This document shows positions 9,267-18,161 of a DNA stretch of 64,000 nucleotides, piece by piece (positions within the stretch are counted from its first letter, which is position 1; each line of letters begins with the position of its first letter). The stretch is from positions 1-64,000 of the forward strand of contig VBKF01000093.1 in NCBI GenBank assembly GCA_005888095.1, written 5' to 3'. The notes beneath the pieces are model-generated. The model searched no databases, was not told where the DNA came from, and saw nothing but the letters and a program-made list of their open reading frames with translations. The position numbers and the translations under genes are program-made. This DNA is from Deltaproteobacteria bacterium. GTDB lineage: Bacteria; Desulfobacterota; Binatia; DP-6.

Positions 9267-10019
9267 ATGCGCGCGCCGTTCAAGGACGTCATCAAGCGCG
9301 ACCGGCTGGGCGACCAGCCGCTGCCGGTGGACGAGTTCCTCGCCGGCCTCGACCGCTTCATCGACGCGCACAACCCCTACCGCCAGAACAAGGTCATCCC
9401 CGCGATCGGCAACGGCACCGCGAGCCTCGAGGTCGTCAAGCGCTACGCCAAGGAGCTCTACTACCTCGGGCTCTGGATGACGCCCGAGTTCCCGATCCTC
9501 ATCGCCAACGCGCCCGATACCGACGCCTTCACGCTCGACGACTCCGAGCACTACGCGCACTGGGCGCAGAACTTCGCCGACGAGGCGGGCTACCTGCGCG
9601 ACCCGAACCACGTGGTCCTGAAGGTCGAGTACACGCGCGCCCTCGGCATTCCCGACGAGGAGCTGCGCGCCTACGTGCCCATGCCGGAGACGATCGGCTC
9701 CGTCTACACGCTCCTCTACTATGCCCGCCGGTCCTACGAGGAAGCGCTCGGCGCGCTCGGCTACGCCCGCGAGCGCGTCGCGGGGATGAGCGGCTACGCG
9801 AAGACACTCTACGAGGGTCTGGCGACGCACTACGGCGTGCGCGTCCGGGACCTCGAGGTGCACGCGTACGCCGAGCAGGAGCACGGCGACAAGGCCCTGG
9901 AGCTGATGCAGCGGGTGTGCCTCAGCGGCTACGTCCAGCGTCGCGTGCGCCAGGCGGTCGAGCACACCATCCTCACCAACGAGTGGCGGGCCTGGGCGCT
10001 CAACCGCTGGCTCGAGTGA
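9267..10019 (+). CDS. Heme-oxygenase-like (TenA/PqqC fold) protein with diiron-type ligands
   Basis: 250-residue all-helical protein of the heme-oxygenase-like superfamily, which includes PqqC, TenA and the HDO diiron oxidases. Possible metal ligands follow the HDO pattern. There is a Glu in helix 1 (KRYAKELYYLG), an ExxxH motif (EHYAH in DDSEHYAHW) and a late DxxxH motif (DLEVH in VRDLEVHAYAEQEH). The C-terminus NEWRAWALNRWLE is shared with the shorter paralogue at 36557-37213. The start ATG 9267 precedes the conserved block; upstream codons overlap the divergent promoter region. The stop overlaps the next gene as GTGA, so it is coupled to an SDR. An oxidative step on a CoA-activated or small acid substrate is an inference from context. 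The exact reaction is unknown. Confidence 0.82.
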   Translation: MRAPFKDVIKRDRLGDQPLPVDEFLAGLDRFIDAHNPYRQNKVIPAIGNGTASLEVVKRYAKELYYLGLWMTPEFPILIANAPDTDAFTLDDSEHYAHWAQNFADEAGYLRDPNHVVLKVEYTRALGIPDEELRAYVPMPETIGSVYTLLYYARRSYEEALGALGYARERVAGMSGYAKTLYEGLATHYGVRVRDLEVHAYAEQEHGDKALELMQRVCLSGYVQRRVRQAVEHTILTNEWRAWALNRWLE

Positions 10020-10777
10020 CGGGGCGGCTCGCGGGCCGGGCGGCGATCGTCACCGGCGCCGGTCAGGGCATCGGACGCGCGGTCGCGCTCGCCTTCGCGC
10101 GCGACGGCGCGCGGGTCTGCATCGCCGAGCTCAAACCGCACCGTGGAGCGCGCACGGCGGAGGAGATCGGCGCCGCGGGCGGCGAGGCGTTCGCCTTCCC
10201 GACCGACGTCGGACGGCAAGCCGACGTCGAGGCGATGGTGGCCGAGACCGTCCGCCGCTTCGGGCGCGTCGACGTGCTGGTCAACAACGCCCACAGCTTC
10301 GGGCCGCGGGCGCCGCTCGCGGACATCCCCGAAGCACAGTTCGACCGCACCTGGGTCTCCGGCGTCAAGGGCGCGTGGTGGACGATGTGCACGGTCCGGC
10401 CGCACATGGCGGCGCGCGGCGCGGGCCGCATCATCAACGTCGTCTCGCTCGCCGCCGAGCGCGGCGACGCGGGGCTCGGCGACTACGGCGCGGCCAAGGC
10501 CGGCATCGTCGCGCTGTCGCGCACCGCCGCCCGCGAATGGGGGCCGGAGGGCATCACGGTCAACTGCATCGCGCCGGCGGCGGCGACCAAGCGCGGCCAG
10601 GACTGGGCGGCGCGGGATCCCGGAGCCTTCCGGCGCGCCATGGAGGGGCGGCCGATCGGGCGGCTCGGGGATCCCGAGTCGGACATCGCCCCCGTCTTCG
10701 TCTTCCTCGCCAGCGACGACTCGCGCTTCGTCACCGGCCACGTGATCCACGTGGACGGCGGCGCGTTCCTCGGCTGA
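10016..10777 (+). CDS. Short-chain dehydrogenase/reductase (SDR)
   Basis: 253-residue NAD(P)-dependent oxidoreductase with classical SDR landmarks. These are the cofactor-binding TGAGQGIG near residue 15, the NNAH variant of the NNAG motif, catalytic Ser in NVVSLAAE and the YxxxK pair in DYGAAKAG. The C-terminus is typical (VTGHVIHVDGG). Length is standard. The GTG start at 10016 overlaps the upstream stop by 4 bp, so it is translated together with the HO-like protein. Likely a hydroxy/keto step in the same pathway; the substrate is not deducible. FabG-like 3-oxoacyl reductase is an alternative, but the NNAH and SLAAE variants make a catabolic SDR more likely. Confidence 0.92.
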   Translation: MTGRLAGRAAIVTGAGQGIGRAVALAFARDGARVCIAELKPHRGARTAEEIGAAGGEAFAFPTDVGRQADVEAMVAETVRRFGRVDVLVNNAHSFGPRAPLADIPEAQFDRTWVSGVKGAWWTMCTVRPHMAARGAGRIINVVSLAAERGDAGLGDYGAAKAGIVALSRTAAREWGPEGITVNCIAPAAATKRGQDWAARDPGAFRRAMEGRPIGRLGDPESDIAPVFVFLASDDSRFVTGHVIHVDGGAFLG

Positions 10778-10868
10778 GCCGGCCGGCGCGGAGGCGAGAG
10801 GAACCAGGCCCGCATGGCGGCGCTCTCAGCGCGTGCGCCGCGCGCGCGACAACCATATAAGTGGACGC

Positions 10869-11387
10869 GTGCAGCCTCCGGGACACGACTGGGCCTGGTG
10901 CCCGAGGTGTCGCGGCCGGGTCGTCCCCGTCGCACGTGGCGGGCGGCCGCGACCGACCTGCGCCGCCTGCGGCTTCGTCTTCTTCGCCAACCCGGGCGTC
11001 GGCGCGGCGGCGGTCGTCCGCGACGCCGCCGGGCGCGTGCTCCTCGCCCAGCGGGAGCCGGGTCAGCACGGCGCCGGCGCGTGGTGCTTCCCGTGCGGCT
11101 TCGTCGAGTGGGGCGAGGACGTTCGCGCAGCGGCGACGCGGGAGGCGCGCGAGGAGGCTGGCATCGAGGTGACGGTCGGCGAGGTCCTGCAGGTCGCATC
11201 GAACTTCCACGACCCCGAGAAGCCGACCATCGGCATCTGGTTCGCCGCCCGGCTGGTCGACCCACACGCGACGCCCGTCGCCGGCGACGATGCCGTGGCC
11301 GTCGCGTGGTTCGACCCCGCGTCCCCGCCGCGGCTCGCCTTCCCGACCGACGCGACGCTCCTGGCTCAGCTGGCGGGCGGGAGCTGA
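10869..11387 (+). CDS. Nudix hydrolase with N-terminal zinc ribbon
   Basis: 172-residue cytoplasmic pyrophosphohydrolase family member. The N-terminal zinc ribbon is CPRC...CAAC. The Nudix box is complete: G-FVEWG-E-DVRAAAT-REAREEAG-I (GX5EX7REUXEEXGU), which binds the divalent metal. The zinc ribbon plus Nudix layout is seen in NudC/NADH-pyrophosphatase-like and in many uncharacterised Nudix proteins. The substrate (ADP-ribose, NADH or another nucleoside diphosphate derivative) cannot be told. GTG 10869 is chosen because the ribbon begins right after it. A GTG at 10833 is in frame but gives an unlikely extension. An AT-rich CATATAAG at 10853-10860 could be a -10 element. Confidence 0.9.
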   Translation: MQPPGHDWAWCPRCRGRVVPVARGGRPRPTCAACGFVFFANPGVGAAAVVRDAAGRVLLAQREPGQHGAGAWCFPCGFVEWGEDVRAAATREAREEAGIEVTVGEVLQVASNFHDPEKPTIGIWFAARLVDPHATPVAGDDAVAVAWFDPASPPRLAFPTDATLLAQLAGGS

Positions 11388-11408
11388 GCAGCGTTGCCGC
11401 AGGCTCGC

Positions 11409-11449
11409 GGCGCGAGGCGAGGTGCCCTCGCGGGTCCCCGCCTCGCGCC
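11409..11449. terminator. Bidirectional hairpin between Nudix and peroxidase genes
   Basis: An 11-bp perfect stem, GGCGCGAGGCG pairing with CGCCTCGCGCC, with a 19-base loop that holds a small nested GAGG/CCTC pairing. It is placed between the convergent stops at 11387 and 11472. Confidence 0.65.
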
Positions 11450-11471
11450 TGCCTTGCGCGTCTGGGTCGCG

Positions 11472-13115
11472 CTACGGCTGGAACGGGCTCAGGCCGAGGA
11501 AGGTCCCGAGCGGCGTCGCCGCACCGCCGGCGCCCATGGCCGGAATGTTCGGGCCGTTCGGGACGTTGCAGGACGGATGGTCGAACGGCGCTCTCTGGAA
11601 GCGGACACGGTCATCGGTGAGCGAGAGCAGGAAGGCCACGAGCGCGTCCTTCTCCGCCGCCGTCAGGCCGAGGGGCCGGATCTGCGAGTCCGTGAACTGA
11701 TTCGGGAAGTCGCCGCCCCGGTCATAGAAGTCGACCACCTGGCGCAGGGTCGCCTTGTCGCCATTGTGGAAGTACGGGCCGGTCAGCTCGACGTTGCGGA
11801 GCCCGGGCGTCTTGAACTTGGCTTGCCCCGGCTGGAGGATGTCGCCGCCGTCGTCGGCGACCGGTCGGACTCCCGTGTTGATGAAGCCCCTCTTCGAATC
11901 GGAGGGGATGGTCGAGTCGGAGGACTCGACCGTGGCGCGCGTGAGTGGGCCGCCGTCATGGCACGCGGTACACCGGCCCTTGCCCCGGAAGACGTCCAGC
12001 CCCTGCTGCTCCTGCGAGTTGAGCGCGAGGAGGTTCCCGTCCATGAACCGGTCGAAGCGCGTGTCGTCGGAGACCTGCGTGGAATTGTAGAGCATGACCG
12101 AGAGGCCCCAGTAGAGGGAGAAGTTGTTCTCCATCACGCTGAAGCCGTTGACGATCGCGCTCGAGTTCCACCACTCCGGCCTGAACGCCGCCTGGATCAG
12201 GGCCGCGTAGCTCGTGTTGAGCCCTGGGCCGGGGAAGTTGGAGAGGCCGCCGAGGGCGCTGTCCGCCGGGTCCACCATCTGCTGCCCGAGCGGGGGGAGG
12301 CCGAGGAGCTTCCGGCCGAGCTGCGGGAAGTTGCGACCGTCGCAGGACATCTCGACGCGGTTGTTGGGTGGTCCGACGGCCTGCGAGGCGAGGCTCGCGT
12401 TCTTCAGGCTGATGGCGACCGGCGTCGGCACGCCGTTGATCACCTTCAGGACGCGGGCGTTGGGGTCGGTCGGCCCCGCCGGGTTCACGCCGTTGAAGAC
12501 GTTGTTCGCGCGGCCGTCCCAGAAGCTCCGGAAGTTGAAGATCGCGTTGAGGTTGAGCGGCGTGTTCCGGCCCGTCACCTGCCGCAGGCCCGGGAACACC
12601 GCGTCCGCCAGCGGCGTGCAGCTGTCCACCGGGCCACCGCTGAGGCCGACGAACAGGCTCTTCATGATGCCCTGGGAGCCGACGACGTCCCCGTTGTTGA
12701 TCGGGAAGTTCCCGGCGTTCAGGGTGGCGCCCGCGGGGGCGGTGTCGAAGACGCCGTTCGCACCCGGGTTGAGCGTGTTCGTCACCCGGACGTCGGCGCC
12801 GGCCTGGAAGTGGCACTGGGCGCAGGCCTGCACGCCGTCGCCGCCGGCCTGCGTATCCCAGAAGAGCGCCTTGCCGAGCTTGATGGCCGCGCTCCGGTCC
12901 GCGACGAAGTCACCCAGGTTGGGCGGCAAGGGGATCGGCACCCTCTTCAGCGACTTCAGGCCTGCCCATGCGGGAGGGCTGCCCGTCGCGATCATCAGGC
13001 ACGCCAGCATCATGGCGGTGCGTGACGCTGTGCTGTTCATTCGCTGCCCGACGGCCACGAGGGGTCTGGCCGTCCGCGGCAGCCTGGCGGGGCGGAAACG
13101 GACTACGGTGTGCAT
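11472..13115 (-). CDS. Exported di-heme cytochrome c peroxidase family protein
   Basis: 547-residue periplasmic protein of the bacterial di-heme peroxidase / MauG-like family, which reduces peroxide or carries out heme-based oxidations. Two c-type heme attachment motifs are present: CAQCH (about 98-102) and CTACH (about 382-386). The usual TPGLRNVELTGPYFHNG and LVAFLLSLTDD segments lie near the C-terminus. ATG 13115 is preferred because GGAGG lies 7 bp upstream. This gives a long n-region before the hydrophobic core (MMLACLMIATG..AWA). ATG 13040 would give a more ordinary signal peptide but lacks a Shine-Dalgarno. The protein is longer than a typical CcpA (about 330), with a large insert between the two hemes. 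Electron donor and substrate are unknown. Confidence 0.88.
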   Translation of the reverse strand: MHTVVRFRPARLPRTARPLVAVGQRMNSTASRTAMMLACLMIATGSPPAWAGLKSLKRVPIPLPPNLGDFVADRSAAIKLGKALFWDTQAGGDGVQACAQCHFQAGADVRVTNTLNPGANGVFDTAPAGATLNAGNFPINNGDVVGSQGIMKSLFVGLSGGPVDSCTPLADAVFPGLRQVTGRNTPLNLNAIFNFRSFWDGRANNVFNGVNPAGPTDPNARVLKVINGVPTPVAISLKNASLASQAVGPPNNRVEMSCDGRNFPQLGRKLLGLPPLGQQMVDPADSALGGLSNFPGPGLNTSYAALIQAAFRPEWWNSSAIVNGFSVMENNFSLYWGLSVMLYNSTQVSDDTRFDRFMDGNLLALNSQEQQGLDVFRGKGRCTACHDGGPLTRATVESSDSTIPSDSKRGFINTGVRPVADDGGDILQPGQAKFKTPGLRNVELTGPYFHNGDKATLRQVVDFYDRGGDFPNQFTDSQIRPLGLTAAEKDALVAFLLSLTDDRVRFQRAPFDHPSCNVPNGPNIPAMGAGGAATPLGTFLGLSPFQP

Positions 13116-13367
13116 GTCGAATCCTCCACTGGCTGGGGTTAGTGGACGGCTCGTCATGCCACCGCATGTCAGCTTGCCAGCTTGCAAGCTAATGACGCGA
13201 GGTCGAACGTTCCGCATGGCGAGCGCTTGGTATCCCTGCAAGGAGGACGCTACGGCGCGTGCAGCAGCAGCGTAATTGGGAGTTTCCCGCATGCGGAACG
13301 GGGTTCCCCGCGGGGCCCGAGGACCCCGCGGGGTGGATGGGTGATCCGGCCTACGCGGGCGGCCTGG
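13116..13367. promoter_or_regulatory. Intergenic region with palindrome and GC hairpin
   Basis: Upstream of the peroxidase gene there is a 12-bp perfect palindrome AGCTTGCAAGCT (13179-13190), a possible operator. Two CCCCGCGGGG palindromes (13306-13315 and 13324-13333) can pair into a strong stem-loop, a likely terminator for the incoming minus-strand pseudo-phosphatase transcript. A GGGAGTTTCCC element lies at 13278-13288. Confidence 0.45.
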
Positions 13368-16016
13368 CTACGGCGCCACCTGGAGGAGCACGGCGGGCCG
13401 CTGCCCGCTGCTCTCGCGGGAGTTGTACTTCACCCCGTTGATCGACGTGCTGTCCAGGGCGAAGCAGTAGACCCCGTCCCCGGTGATCGCCGAGGTCACG
13501 TCGAAGGTCACGACCTGGCCCGGCTGCACCGGCCCCACCGTGGAGAGGACGGCGCCGTCGATCACGGGGCGGTTCCGCCAGGTCGTCGTGAGCTCGCTCC
13601 AGCCGCAGGCGCTGATCCGATGGATGCGGCCGCCCGAATCGCCCCCGGCGTTGAAAGCGCTCGCCACCTGCAGCTGCAGGCGGGCGGACACCACGGGGCG
13701 CGTTCCGACGCCGCTGACCCTCACCCGGAAGTACGTCTGCTCCCGCTTCGTCGCCTGACCGCTCGCGTCGAGCACCGCGTTGCTGCCGAAGCTGACGTCC
13801 GGATTCTGCTCGTGCACCTTCACGTCGGCCTCGACCGTCCCCACCGCCCCGGCCTGCGCCACGGTGCTCGTGGTGGTCGAGGTCGTCGTGGTGGTGCTGG
13901 TCGTCGACGAGCTCGTCGTCGGCACGGTGCTGGTCGAGGACGAGGTGCTGCTCGTCGGGGTCGTGGGCGCCGTGCTGCTGGTCGACGTCGACGTCGTCGG
14001 CACCGTGCTGGTCGAGGAGGTGGTGCTGCTCGTCGAGGTCGTGGGCGCCGTGCTGCTGGTGGACGTCGTCGTCGTGGACGTGGTGCTCGTCGTGGTCGTC
14101 GGAGCCTGCAGCTCGATCTCCAGCTCGGGCCGTTCCACCTGGTTCAGATCCTCGCGTGAGGCGTACGTCGCCCCTGCGGTCGTGTCGTTCCTGATCGCCA
14201 AGGTGTAGACGCCGGGGCCAGCCTGCAGCGCGGCCGTCACGTCCACGCTCACGTCCTGCCCGACGAGCACGCCGCCGAGCCACGCGATCGGCCGCGTGTA
14301 GTCCGGGACGAACGGGGAGGCATCGTGCGCGTCGACCTTCCCGTCGAGGTTGGTATCGACGTCCGACCATTTGAGACCGGGGCCGCTCGCGCTGCCGACG
14401 CCGCTCCCCTCCGCCCAGCTCGAATTCGGCACCGGGTAGATCGTCCCGCCGTCGCTCGAGGCGTTGGTGCAGTGAAGCTTGAGCTTCGCCGCGACGACGG
14501 GTCGGGTCACGGCGGAGAGGTCGAACTTGAGGTAGGCGATATCGGCCGGCGCCAGGTCCACGTCGACGTGGTCGGACGCGCCGTGATCCGCCGTCGCCTG
14601 GGCGCCCGCCTGGATGTAGGTGTCCGCGACGGGAGCGAGGCGCAGGACCTGCGACGAATCGCCGCAGCGGCAGTCCGTAAGGCAGAGGCCGGGGCAGCCG
14701 GCGTCGTCGTGGCCGTCGCACGCCTCGGTGGTCTGGTCGAGGCGGTCGTCGCCGCAGACCGGCGCGCAGGTGCAGTCCGCGGCGCACGGCCCCGGACACG
14801 CCACGTGGTCGAGGCCGTCGCACTGCTCGCCGGGCTGGTCGACCAGGTCGTCGCCGCAGCGGGGCGGCGGCGCGGTGCCCTTGACGAGCGTGATGGCGTC
14901 ACGGATGGCGCCGTCCTCGCGCACCATCTGCTCGATCAGCCGGCCGCCGTCGACCGTCACCCGGGTGAAGTGGAAGGCCGACTCGGCGTAGGCGGTGAAG
15001 CTGCTCGCGCCGACGGGGCGGAGCTGGTCGCCGCCGCCGCCCGTGGTGACGTACACCGTGCCGGCGCCCGGCTGGACCGCGACGTTGTTCCGCAGCGGCT
15101 TGGTGCGCTCGTAGTCGTGATCGTCGCCCATGAACACCATGTCGACGCCGTACTTGTCGAAGAGCGGGACGAGGTTCGCCCGCACGGTGAGGTCGCTGCC
15201 GTGGCTGCCGCTCGAATAGATGGTGTCGTGGAAGGCGACGAACTTCCAGGTGGCCGTGCTGGTGCGCAGGTCGTTGTCGAGGAACGTGTGCTCGGCGCTG
15301 CCCGGGCTGGTGCTGGCATTCGTGTCCAGCACCACGACGTGCGCGTTGCCGAAGTCGAAGGAATAGTAGTTCTCGGACCGGGCCGGGTTGTTGGCCGGCG
15401 TGTAGAAGGTGCTCCGCCAGGCGGCGCCCCCGTCGGCGCGGACGTCATGGTTGTCGATGGCGGGCCAGATGACGAGCCGGCGGAGCAGCGTGCGGTATGG
15501 CGTGAAGAAATCGGGGTCGTAGTTGGCGCCGAGGCCGCCGCCGATCATGCCGCCCGTGTGCAGGACGAAGTCGACGGGCGTCGCATACATGGCGTTACGC
15601 AGGGCCAGCCCGGGCAGGCAACCGCCGCAGCCCGACTCTCCCATCACGAGGAAGGTGAAGGGCAGGGTCGGGTGGTCGGTCTCGAAGACCTCCTCGCCCG
15701 CGAGCGCCACGCCGTCGGCCTGCGGGGCATAGGCGTATCGCGTGCCCGGCACCAGGCCGTCGGCGCGGATCGCGCAGACGGTCCCCGTGCTTCCCGCGAT
15801 GACCGTCGGCTGCCCGCCCTCCGGCCGGACGTCGAGGGAGCAGGCCGCGGGCGCGTCCGTGTCCCAGACGACGGTGACGCCGTGCGTGCTCTCGAGCTGC
15901 AGATATGGTCCGCGGGTCAACGTCACCGCGCCGGCCGGGGCCGCCATCAGCAGCGCCGCGGCGACGAGGCCGCGGAAGCTTCCGCGGGTGATCCTGCCCT
16001 CATGTCGGAACGTCAT
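13368..16016 (-). CDS. Secreted modular protein with degenerate metallophosphatase domain
   Basis: 882-residue exported protein. The signal peptide (LVAAALLMAAPAGA) is followed by a purple-acid-phosphatase-like N-terminal domain and a calcineurin-like fold (about 118-400). Two Cys-rich repeats follow (CGDDLVDQPGEQCDG and CGDDRLDQTTEACDG), then a DNRLRE/CBM96-like domain holding an EF-hand-like loop (DTNLDGKVDAHD), a Thr/Ser linker and a second DNRLRE-like domain. Several phosphatase metal ligands are replaced: GESG for GDSG (E127), HTGG for HTGD (G156) and GDDH for GHDH (D298); N189, H190 and H263 remain. Catalysis is therefore doubtful. The ATG at 16016 has AAGGAG 9 bp upstream. A sigma-54 type promoter lies at 16058-16073. 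Probably a surface or matrix protein. Confidence 0.85.
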   Translation of the reverse strand: MTFRHEGRITRGSFRGLVAAALLMAAPAGAVTLTRGPYLQLESTHGVTVVWDTDAPAACSLDVRPEGGQPTVIAGSTGTVCAIRADGLVPGTRYAYAPQADGVALAGEEVFETDHPTLPFTFLVMGESGCGGCLPGLALRNAMYATPVDFVLHTGGMIGGGLGANYDPDFFTPYRTLLRRLVIWPAIDNHDVRADGGAAWRSTFYTPANNPARSENYYSFDFGNAHVVVLDTNASTSPGSAEHTFLDNDLRTSTATWKFVAFHDTIYSSGSHGSDLTVRANLVPLFDKYGVDMVFMGDDHDYERTKPLRNNVAVQPGAGTVYVTTGGGGDQLRPVGASSFTAYAESAFHFTRVTVDGGRLIEQMVREDGAIRDAITLVKGTAPPPRCGDDLVDQPGEQCDGLDHVACPGPCAADCTCAPVCGDDRLDQTTEACDGHDDAGCPGLCLTDCRCGDSSQVLRLAPVADTYIQAGAQATADHGASDHVDVDLAPADIAYLKFDLSAVTRPVVAAKLKLHCTNASSDGGTIYPVPNSSWAEGSGVGSASGPGLKWSDVDTNLDGKVDAHDASPFVPDYTRPIAWLGGVLVGQDVSVDVTAALQAGPGVYTLAIRNDTTAGATYASREDLNQVERPELEIELQAPTTTTSTTSTTTTSTSSTAPTTSTSSTTSSTSTVPTTSTSTSSTAPTTPTSSTSSSTSTVPTTSSSTTSTTTTTSTTTSTVAQAGAVGTVEADVKVHEQNPDVSFGSNAVLDASGQATKREQTYFRVRVSGVGTRPVVSARLQLQVASAFNAGGDSGGRIHRISACGWSELTTTWRNRPVIDGAVLSTVGPVQPGQVVTFDVTSAITGDGVYCFALDSTSINGVKYNSRESSGQRPAVLLQVAP
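13861..14101. repeat. Low-complexity Thr/Ser-linker coding repeat
   Basis: Degenerate GTG/GTC-rich sequence encoding a Thr/Ser/Pro linker of about 80 residues on the minus strand. A longer unit encoding TSSTAPTT and TSTVPTTS occurs twice. It is a hinge between two DNRLRE-like domains, not an intergenic repeat. Confidence 0.8.
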
Positions 16017-16057
16017 CTTGCGCATCTCCTTCGGGCGGCGTCGGCCGCTGCGGCTAC

Positions 16058-16073
16058 AGCAACCCCGGTGCCG
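16058..16073 (-). promoter_or_regulatory. Sigma-54 (-24/-12) promoter of the pseudo-phosphatase gene
   Basis: On the minus strand the sequence reads CGGCAC-CGGGG-TTGCT, with exact GG-N10-GC spacing. It differs from the TGGCAC-N5-TTGCT consensus only at the first base. The predicted start leaves about a 30-nt leader that contains the AAGGAG of the gene. Confidence 0.75.
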
Positions 16074-16268
16074 CCCCCGCACCGCCGTCCGCGCGAGCGT
16101 TTCACGCTCGGCCACCGCGCGCGGCTGGGTGATGCGACGCAGCAGGCTGGGTGGTTTCAACCGCGGCGGGGCGGCGTCGGCGACCGGCTGGGGAAACGCC
16201 TAGGGGGTTTTCCCAAATTGCGGTGATGGCACCCGGGCGAGTAGAGAACGCCGCAGCGAGTGCTGCAG

Positions 16269-17657
<1,389 letters not shown>

Positions 17658-17662
17658 CGTCG

Positions 17663-18160
17663 ATGCGATCGCAGAGGTGGCGCCGGCGCGGTCTCCTGGT
17701 CGCCCTCGCGCTCGTGACGGCGGTGCCCGCCAGGCTGCGGGCCTCGGGTACGAGCCCCGCGCTCGTGCTTTCGGCCGCCGCCGGCGCGGCCGTCGGTGAC
17801 CAACGCTCCGTTGCGCTCGAGGGGTCGTTCGACTTCGCCAACGCGGTGCAGGTCGCCTACCCGCTCAACCTCGTCGTGTTCCAGGGCTCGCGGTTCGTGC
17901 GCTACCGCGTGCCCGGAGCCGCCGTGGCCGGCGACAGTCCGGAGCTGGCCGACGGCCAGCTCACCGCGGACGAGCTCGACGCCTTCGGCCAGGAGGGCTC
18001 CGCGGCGGCCGCGGGCGTTCGCATCGTCACGCTGGTCACCGATCGGATCCGCATCGCGCTGCCGGCCGGCTTCGCGGCGGGCCCGACGACCGCGATCCTC
18101 TACGCCGTCCTCCCCGACAGCCCCGTGCTGTCCAACCCGATCGACTTCACCCTTCCCTGA
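17663..18160 (+). CDS. Exported protein of unknown function in regulator operon
   Basis: 165-residue protein, family not recognised. The N-terminus is a signal peptide (RRRGLLVALALVTAVPARLRA), followed by small-residue-rich, beta-like sequence with no Cys. ATG 17663 has GGAGAG 8 bp upstream. A GTG at 17654 that overlaps the regulator stop is the alternative. It lies between the sigma-54 regulator (ends 17657) and the next exported protein (starts 18162), so the three are one transcription unit. The content (GDQRSVALEGSFDF, YAVLPDSPVLSNPIDF) looks like a small Ig-like/beta-sandwich periplasmic domain, but that is a guess. It may work with the 676-residue neighbour. Confidence 0.75.
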   Translation: MRSQRWRRRGLLVALALVTAVPARLRASGTSPALVLSAAAGAAVGDQRSVALEGSFDFANAVQVAYPLNLVVFQGSRFVRYRVPGAAVAGDSPELADGQLTADELDAFGQEGSAAAAGVRIVTLVTDRIRIALPAGFAAGPTTAILYAVLPDSPVLSNPIDFTLP

Positions 18161-18161
18161 G

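Noticed and set aside
13160-13176. Sigma-54-like TGGCAAGCTGACATGC upstream of the peroxidase gene
   Set aside because: GG to GC distance is 11 instead of 10, and the -12 block does not match.
13861-14101. Repeat array resembling CRISPR or a minisatellite
   Set aside because: Degenerate codons of a Thr/Ser linker inside an open frame; no regular unit and spacer pattern.
16227-16245. TGGCAC upstream of the second sigma-54 regulator
   Set aside because: No TTGC at the required spacing follows it.
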